Shown here one piece after another: positions 57,765-64,000 of a stretch of DNA of 64,000 nt. Below the pieces are notes generated by a model that worked only from the letters and a program-made list of their open reading frames with translations, did not search any database and had not been told where the DNA came from. The translations under genes and the position numbers were made by a program. Origin of the DNA: Cepaea nemoralis. Lineage: Eukaryota; Mollusca; Gastropoda; Stylommatophora; Helicidae. Numbering within the stretch: the stretch's first letter is position 1; each line of letters begins with the position of its first letter. The stretch covers positions 188,501 through 252,500 of the forward strand of contig JACEFZ010027760.1 in the NCBI GenBank assembly GCA_014155875.1, given 5' to 3'.

Positions 57765-57838
57765 AGTTATTATGCCTTTTTAAAGCACAAACTATCGTCT
57801 GTCAAGACGGCAAGGTGCCAATGAATAGTGTCTAGCAT

Positions 57839-59175
57839 TATATTTAAACAAAGGCCAAAGGTAATTTGGGGCATTCCTTTGCAGGATTTTGTGAATTAGT
57901 TTAGCTTTATTGAAAAGCAGGCGTTTGCGGAATGGTAGTAACTGAAGGCGTTTATACAGGCTAGGATTGTCAGATAAATGTTTGCTATAAATTAGACTCA
58001 TGGCCCGTTTCTGGAGTGAGTAAAGTCGCTTGGTGTTTGAATTAGAACAACCGTCCCAGATTGTAGAGCAGTAGTCAAAGTGTGTCTGTATATGAGAAGT
58101 ATAGAATAGTTTCCTTGTGTCCTCATCAAGGAAATTTTTAATCTTGGCGAGTTGATAGACTTTTTTCGCTGTTTGTTTAATGAGCGCTTGAACATGGGAA
58201 TTAAAGGTTAGATTTCTAGCAATGATTAGGCCTAATGTTTTGTGCTCAATTACACTTTCTACTGGCATGTTATCGATGTGAAGTTGAAGTGATGTGTGTG
58301 GGCTTAGAGTCTGAAGTCTTTGTCTGGTTGTTAATAACATTGCTTTTGTTTTAGTGATGTTAATTTGCATACGGTTTGAATAGCTCCACTTAACTACATT
58401 ATTTAATTCTTGTTGTAAAGACGACTCCAGTAAAATACAGTTTTCAGCGTTTGTGTACACCGTACAGTCATCTGCAAATAGATCGCAGGACGACGAAAGA
58501 TGCAAAGGTAGATCGTTAATATATATGGCAAATAATAGAGGGCCAAGAATAGAGCTTTGCGGTACTCCAATATTGAAGGTAGTGGTTTGAGACAGAGATT
58601 TATTATGTGATACAACTTGCTTTCTGTTTGATAGAAAAGATGATATTAGACTGACTACATTAAGGCCAATTTTCATTGTCTCGAGTTTTTTAATTAAAAT
58701 AACATGGTCTATCATATCAAATGCTTTCTTGAAATCAATAAACACAGTTCCACATAGACTGTTGTTGTTTATATTCTGGTGCCAATTTTCTATCATGTTT
58801 GTTAGTGCCGTATGGCAAGAATATTTTGGTCGAAATCCTGATTGGCTGTCAACAATAAGCTTGTTGCGAACTAGATACTGTAATGTTACTTTATGGATGT
58901 GTTTTTCTAGTGGCTTAGATAGTGATGATAGTAAGGAAATGGGTCTGTAATTGTTCGGGAGACCATTGTCCAATGAACCAGATTTAAGAAGAGGGTACAC
59001 TTTAGCGATTTTGAGAGCTGATGGAAAGTGGCCTTTGGTTAGACACTGATTATATACATAGGTTAGTGATGTACAAATCACTGGCGCAGCACAACGGAGA
59101 ATCCGGTTGCTGATTCCATCTAACCCAGATGAGGTTGTGTTTTTTAGGTTACTGAGGTGGTAGATGCTTAGTGGC
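57839..59175 (-). pseudogene. LINE-B ORF2: RT and C-terminus (upstream part)
   Basis: From TTSSGLDGISNRIL through NYRPISLLSSLSKPLE, SGFRPKYSCHTALT, VFIDFKKAFDMIDH (motif A intact), GVPQSSILGPLLFAIYIN (motif B with Ser for the usual Gly), LFADDCTVY (motif C) and the thumb DEDTRKLFYTSHIQTHFDYC. At NARH the frame enters the RTE-like insertion. The remaining codons continue at 53,848. Confidence 0.93.
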
Positions 59176-59255
59176 ATGGTTTGTGAGATTAATTGTACGA
59201 AAATCTTCGCATTCAATTGCTCCTCGTCTTTTTGGTATAGAAATAAGGGAGACTT
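59176..59255 (-). pseudogene. fragment of another LINE RT, fused to LINE-B
   Basis: Minus strand, frame different from LINE-B: SIPKRRGAIECEDFRTINLT then NHATK. This is the IPKK-x-GA-x-EC-x-x-FRTISL-x-SH-x-TK segment of RTE-type reverse transcriptases. LINE-B joins it at about 59,175 and the palindromic element joins it at 59,255. A 490-codon open frame spans the junction by chance. Confidence 0.65.
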
Positions 59256-59451
59256 TATAAGCAAAAGTTTGCTAGTAATGTACGAAGTGATTTAGCTGAG
59301 AATCTAGGCTCCATTGGAAGATGAAAAGAAGGGGAAGAATATTATTTGTCGTTTTTACTTTGTTTTATATTGTCCATTAACTCTAAGATTACACCTGTCA
59401 TCTATTTCTTGTTCGCCTTCTTTTCAGTAATATACTTTGCTTATTTGATAT

Positions 59452-59630
59452 ATTTAAATATTGAGCACAATCCACTACTGGCAACGCTGATCGTATTCCG
59501 GCATGAACCTAAGGCCTATCCACGTCAATGTGGAAGCACTATACTCGAGTTTCGCCCTCGTTTGAGCTCGTCGTTTCATGCCGGAATACGATCAGCGTTG
59601 CCAGTAGTGGGTTGTGCTCAATATTTAAAT
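59452..59630. repeat. 56-bp near-perfect inverted repeat
   Basis: The left arm begins ATTTAAATATTGAGCACAA and ends CCGGCATGAA; the right arm is its reverse complement with one mismatch. Spacer 67 bp. It could extrude as a long cruciform or form a hairpin RNA. Confidence 0.95.
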
Positions 59631-59860
59631 TTCAAATCCCGAAACAACCAAATAATCTAATTGATAGATGTCGTTCTTTTGGATTTCCCTTTGTTCGCCG
59701 ATACTTTGCGTCTATTTCTCCATCTGTCCATACAACTGGAGAGAGGAAGGTGGGGGAGGAAGAAAATAATGACAGGATTTGCAATTTTTCGGGGGTCCAT
59801 CGACAAGGGTATTTGAACTCACCGATAATTGTATTTGAACTCACCGATAAGGGTATTTGA

Positions 59861-59921
59861 ACTCAATAAAAAAAAAATTACAAGCATTAAATTAATGCTT
59901 GTAATTTTTTTTTCATTGAGT
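59861..59921. repeat. 61-bp near-perfect palindrome
   Basis: Arms ACTCAATAAAAAAAAAATTA-CAAGCATTAA (30 bp) and their complement, with a single-base centre at 59,891 and one mismatch. It is preceded by three TATTTGAACTCACCGATAA-like tandem units (59,812-59,865). Confidence 0.95.
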
Positions 59922-60015
59922 GCAAATAATGTAGTAAATGCGAATAGGTCACGTGACCAGCCGTTTGCATATAATGTCCGTACATTACTAGCAAACGTTT
60001 GCTTATAATCACTTC

Positions 60016-60822
60016 GTTACTGAAATATTGCACTAGCCTCTTGTTTATTTCTGTAATCAACTCTCTTTTTAATCCCAGATTTCCTAGAACCACAGTGTTT
60101 GGTTGTTTTTGTTTAAATGTAATGCAGCATATTCTTCTGTATATCCATATCTCCAGGGCCGCTATTCGACTTTCTAATTGCTTGTTTAATGTCCTGGCTT
60201 AAACGTTTTACAAACGACAAAAGCGCCTCCAGCTAACGCTCATACGTAAGCTCGTGTACTCGCATCTCTGCCAGGTTTCCTTCCTCCATACAGATCCCTT
60301 CCCTGGTAGCGGGCACTATCTACCCGTGGATAAATCTTCTTGTCTAAAAATGTGGCCAGGGCAGTGTTCTTAAGGCATACTCTTTGCGAATTCCTGGGAA
60401 CTTTAAAATGCACAACTAGCACAGGAGACTTGCTGTTTATATTTAGTTATTGATCCTAATCCGATAAATCTAGGGTGGTTACTACCCACAATGCCTCAGG
60501 TCTGCTTGTTGAGAGATCTTGTAAAATGATACCGTGAGTGACGCTTCCTAAATCTTAGATGTAAAACTACAACCTTGGGTGTTCAAACGGGCTCGCTGAA
60601 CATATCATGGCTGTGACATATTTTCCTGGCTGGCCACGGATCCATGAGAAACTACGCTGACCGGGATTTTTATCTGTCATCGCTTTCTTTAGGTTTGATA
60701 GTTAGTTATGTTAGAACTTAGTCACCCCGCTTCACACATACACTAAAATCCAAGACTGGCGAATCAGCCATGCGGACATATGGACTGGCGACGCAGACAG
60801 CAGATCACATTCTCTAAACGTT
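60016..60822. other. no recognisable feature
   Basis: About 800 bp of apparently unique DNA. No domain recognised in the short open frames. Confidence 0.4.
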
Positions 60823-61048
60823 GTTTGCATATCCTTCACAGGACGCCGCAGTCAACCCCAGCATTTTTGGCTGTTTGTGATTTCTTGGGAAGTTTGCTTT
60901 CAGTAGTTTACCATTGCTTTCTTTTTGCTTTTATTTTCCATTTTTTAAAAACGCAACATTAGGCGGTCTGCAGCCAAATCGTCCGCAGCTGTGTTTCAAA
61001 CGCGGTATGCAGGATTACAAACTGTCTGTAACCCTTCACGGAGCCGGC
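60823..61048 (-). mobile_element. SINE S3
   Basis: Plus order GCATATCCTTCACAGGACGC, CAGTCAACCCCAGCATTTTT, TTTCAGTAGTTTACCATTGC, then CCGCAGCTGTGTTTC and CCCTTCACGGAGCC: the reverse complement of S3. Confidence 0.75.
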
Positions 61049-61738
61049 CACATTCTCCAAGTCTGCCCAAAATGCGACATATCTAGGCAAACCTTCTGAC
61101 CTGGGGTAACAACGGTGGAAAATAAACTCTATAGACCTCTGAGTGAACTAAAAAGGACAATTAAATTCATACAAGAGACAACATTGCAATCTTAGACAAA
61201 TTTCAAGCGAACGAAAGAAGAAGAACGCATAGAACAATACAGCAACCATGACTCTATGCTGCACTCACTTTGACAGCAATATTTATTAAGATAAATACTA
61301 TGGGTTAAAGCAACAGTTAAATATGGTAGAAAGGGTTAAAGCACAAACGAGAAAGAGAATTGCCAACAATTATCAGTCAGACATTCCGTGCAGTGTACGG
61401 TAACCAGATAAACGATGAGAGAGGAATGAGCGGCCTGCAGATGGCAGTCGCGTGCCAGAGTGCGGGAAAGCAACATTTCCGTCATTCATAACGTCTGCAC
61501 GTATCAGGAGAAACGAACAGGGAGCCTCACATTTCGAGTCTGGGAGATGTTATAATTTGCTAGATAATAAAACATCACTTCGTGGGAATTTTACAATAAA
61601 CAAGACCACATAAGATCGTCATTTCTGGGGCATGTTACGTATTTATGCTACAGTAAACCATCATCTCTTTTGGTTCTGACAGTTTTTACCACTGTAAATC
61701 ATCATTTCTTGATTACTTGATATTGTTTTGTTTTTTTC
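61049..61738. other. no recognisable feature
   Basis: About 690 bp without a supported feature. Confidence 0.4.
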
Positions 61739-61970
61739 ATATCCTTTACAAGACATCGCTGTCAATACCAGCATTTTACTCATGTTGTTGTTGTCTTGGC
61801 AAGTTTACGTTCAGTAGTTTGCCATTACTTTCCGAACGACCAGCTCCCATACCAATTCGTTAAAACCCAGCGCAACGTGGTCTCCTGTAAAAATTGCGCA
61901 CAGCGGTGTTTCGAACGCTGGTAAGCGGGATTTCGAATAGCGTCCGTAAGTCCTTTGTCACGGAAAACGG
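61739..61970 (-). mobile_element. SINE S3
   Basis: CATATCCTTTACAAGACATC, CAGTAGTTTGCCATTACTTT and CCGAACGACCAGCTC on plus: the reverse complement of S3, with a head ending near 61,970. Confidence 0.75.
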
Positions 61971-61984
61971 CACTTGATAATTTA

Positions 61985-62110
61985 GAATGCAGTAAAACAT
62001 CATACTTTTTAGTAAATATTGTAGTTTTTGCGATAGCGAAACACCATAGTTTTTAGGAAATATTATAGTTTATGCGATAATGAAACACCATAAATTATGG
62101 GACATGTAAT
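61985..62110 (+). repeat. ~55-bp tandem repeat
   Basis: Two to three units of AAACACCATAGTTTTTAGGA and AATATTATAGTTTATGCGAT. Related AAAACATCAT blocks occur at 61,570-61,700. Confidence 0.7.
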
Positions 62111-62171
62111 TTATTAATTTTAAAAACGTCGCAATTTATAGAAAGCAACAAACTGTTTAAGTGATAGTAGC

Positions 62172-62410
62172 CGGCACTGTGACTTAGGGGCAGTAAAAGC
62201 CTTACATAATTCCCCGACAAATAGAGTCCAGGGCTCCATATCTCCCGTAGACGATGTGGAATTATCCCGCTTTGTCTTGATATCAATGACATGCGCGTAA
62301 GTCGTTCAGAAAACAAAGGTAAACTACTGAACTTAAATATTGTCTGCTAATTCAGAAACAGCCAAAAAAAAAAAAAATGCCTGTTAACTAACTTGTATAG
62401 GATATATTGT
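62172..62410 (+). mobile_element. SINE S3, diverged
   Basis: GTCGTTCAGAAAACAAAGGT then AAACTACTGAAC, an A14 run and TATAGGATAT match the S3 3' half with many changes. Confidence 0.55.
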
Positions 62411-62499
62411 AGTCTTTGTTAGCGACAAGGGGATGTTATAGTCTTTGTTAACTTCTATGGGGTGATATAGTTTTGGTTGGCATCTGGGGATCAGGGAAG

Positions 62500-62865
62500 T
62501 TTAACGCAGTTTCAAATGGTATATCGTAACCAGTCCTCGGCCATCCTCTGCTTTTCATAGAGATGTATATTGTAATCCGTCCTCGATCAACCTCGCTCTT
62601 TCCAAGAGATATTGTATATTGTAACCCGCTTTCGACTACCCTCTCTCCTCCCAAGAGATATTGTATATTGTAACCCGTTTTAGACTACCCTCTCTCCTCC
62701 CAAGAGATATTGTATAATATAATCCGTCTTCGACTACCCTCTCTCCTCCCAAAAGATACTGTACATTGTAACTCGTCTTCGACTACCCTCTCTCCTCCCA
62801 AGAGATGTTATAAATCGTAACCCGTCCTCGGCCAACCACTCTCCTTTCAAGAGATGAAATATTAA
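62500..62865 (+). repeat. 49-bp minisatellite, about 7 units
   Basis: Units of ACTACCCTCTCTCCTCCCAA and GAGATATTGTATATTGTAAC plus CCG. The four central units are most alike. Confidence 0.92.
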
Positions 62866-62869
62866 CTAA

Positions 62870-63160
62870 CGTCTGTCATTAGTTCCCAGCCTTTCTCTTC
62901 CACCCAATGAGTTGAATCTGGCAACAGATTTGGCTGTATTCACTGACCTCTGTGTAGCAATATGCCCTCTTTCAACTTACATTCTGTCCTAAATTTTAAT
63001 TTACTGCCAAGAAGGCAAATTGTCTGTCTGGCATGCATCCATAAAAGATAGATTCTTAGCAGACAGAGGCAATCCATCACTGCCGACCATTAGAAATCCA
63101 ATGTTAAATGAACAAGTAAAGGGACGCATGCCTCTCCTTTAGGTTAACTGTGTTGCGTAT
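62870..63160. other. no recognisable feature
   Basis: Spacer with no supported feature. Confidence 0.35.
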
Positions 63161-63164
63161 ACGA

Positions 63165-63315
63165 TCCATCCATCATGTGCCATGCCGATAAGCGTGAGCG
63201 GTCATGTTTTGAAATCTCACTCGATCACCAGAGTCGTGGATCAGCTCCGTATTTCTGTCTCGACCATGCCACGTGGCCAATGCATCCAGGTATTTACTTC
63301 TTGGTCTTCTATAAC
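63165..63315 (-). pseudogene. L4 LINE C-terminal fragment
   Basis: Minus strand: RPRSKYLDALATWHGRDRNT, then ELIHDSGDRVRF and KNMTAHAYRHGT-like sequence, ending in ATGATGGATGGATCG. Near-identical to the plus-strand copy at 10.5 kb. Confidence 0.8.
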
Positions 63316-63319
63316 AGTA

Positions 63320-64000
63320 AAGGGAGTTAGCTTAGGAGTGGAGAGTTAATGAATGCTGCGCATTCATTAACTAGTGGGAAATCATAGTTAGTGAACGTGT
63401 ATGCACGAATGGGTAGACGTATCCAGGGGTTGCACACACGTCACTGGGGACTTGGGATTCAACTAGGAGAACAGTAAAGATGTCCGTGTTTACCATCATC
63501 AGTTAGAAGATGTATGATTTCAACTAATAAACGAATGTTTATAGAACAGACGAGACTTGTCCACTATATCGACACGAGCCTTCCACACACACAGCCTTAT
63601 CATATCATCTACACTGTTATACAGGCTGTTTTGGTGCCGTCGACCTCAAGATCTCAAACATGGGACGTCGCGAAGATTGTTGACTAAAGCGAAGATTTGT
63701 TTTGTCTGCGTCTGGAGACGGATGTTATGGAAGTTCTCAAGTAAATTATAAGAGACGCAACAACTGAAAGCCCGCCCAGGGGTAGTTGTTGTGATTTCTC
63801 AGTGTTTGTTAAGGGGATCTCAGTCAAGGTCAGAAGGTTTGCTAATCTTGTTTTATAGAGACTAATAATTTTGATATACCTGACTCACCAATATACAGGG
63901 CCTTGATCGCTGATATACGCTGTTTTTTTGTAGAAGTCAAGAATTGCTATTTTACATTGAAATTTGTAAATGATGTAATGATGTCGTCACCGCTAGATAC
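63320..64000. other. no recognisable feature
   Basis: About 680 bp of apparently unique DNA. GAATGCTGCGCATTCATTAAC near 63,351 has a short palindrome, but nothing else is supported. Confidence 0.4.

Larger units (their letters stand above)
53860..57827 (+). mobile_element. RTE-like LINE copy 2, full length, 11-bp TSD
   Basis: A 3,968-bp insertion with direct repeats GTGTCTAGCAT at 53849-53859 and 57828-57838. The GC-rich ~700-bp 5' region includes an 85-codon open frame (53,881-54,138). One ORF2 with C-terminal finger and a short 3' UTR ending GGTGCCAATGAATA follow. Identity to copy 1 is about 98-99%, so both are young. Confidence 0.95.
53336..59175 (-). mobile_element. CR1-like LINE-B, 5'-truncated, split by an RTE-like LINE
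   Basis: The minus-strand relative of LINE-A, from RT (about 59,175) to the 3' end (53,336). It has a (TTTG)n tail and AATAAA. The RTE-like copy 2 occupies 53,860-57,827. The 3' UTR (53,336-53,662) is only about 330 bp, a guide to the expected length in LINE-A. Confidence 0.9.
59256..60015. mobile_element. palindrome-rich DNA element bounded by TTATAA
   Basis: The left end TTATAAGCAAAAGTTTGC and right end (reverse complement) TTATAAGCAAACGTTTGC are inverted, each with TTATAA outside. Inside are a 56-bp inverted repeat (59,452-59,507 / 59,575-59,630), a 61-bp palindrome (59,861-59,921) and the triple-palindrome motif near the right end. No coding region. Possibly a non-autonomous foldback-like transposon; the family is unknown. 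Confidence 0.5.

Overview
The window looks like intergenic and intronic DNA from an animal genome. I see no bacterial operons, no rRNA and no convincing functional tRNA. It is dominated by non-LTR retrotransposons with APE-type endonucleases (CR1-like, RTE-like, and LINEs with a C-terminal RNase H), a Ty3/gypsy element of the Gmr1 type (integrase upstream of reverse transcriptase), tRNA-derived SINEs, hAT and mariner remnants, and many micro- and minisatellites. This mixture fits a marine invertebrate, perhaps a mollusc or other lophotrochozoan. That placement is an inference; the sequence alone does not name the species.

Layout. 0-2.3 kb: mariner fragment and hAT remnant. 2.7-6 kb: two large minisatellites. 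6-8.5 kb: SINE, LINE 3' ends, RNase H LINE. 9.5-10.2 kb: (GA)n. 10.4-17.2 kb: LINE and SINE fragments among pyrimidine-rich repeats. 18.9-27 kb: minisatellites, trinucleotide arrays and a CR1 fragment carrying a hAT MITE. 28.09-35.91 kb: one complete but disabled Gmr1-type LTR retrotransposon, minus strand, with both LTRs. 36.4-36.9 kb: a SINE inside a SINE. 37.2-39.95 kb: RNase H-type LINE, plus strand. 40.4-52.9 kb: the only likely host gene, minus strand, a PET100-like mitochondrial cytochrome c oxidase assembly factor. Its two recognisable coding pieces (52,830-52,895 and 40,446-40,613) are separated by about 12 kb, almost all of it one CR1-like LINE (LINE-A) in the same orientation. LINE-A is itself split by an RTE-like LINE (copy 1) and has a 2.7 kb CA-rich repeat in its 3' UTR. 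53.3-59.3 kb: a second CR1-like LINE (LINE-B) split by RTE-like copy 2, with a clean 11 bp target-site duplication. 59.25-60.0 kb: a palindrome-rich element. 60-64 kb: SINEs, minisatellites and apparently unique DNA.

How the parts relate. The nesting gives a relative chronology: CR1-like LINEs are older than the RTE-like copies; the SINE at 16.7 kb is younger than the CR1 3' UTR it sits in; the Gmr1 element landed in an older palindromic repeat. One SINE family appears to share its 3' end with the RNase H LINE and was probably mobilised by it. The most interesting observation is that the CR1 tail (TTGAT)n lies about 15 bp from the apparent 3' splice site of the PET100-like gene, so the LINE either supplies splicing signals or has broken the gene. 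Boundaries of diverged repeats are approximate.
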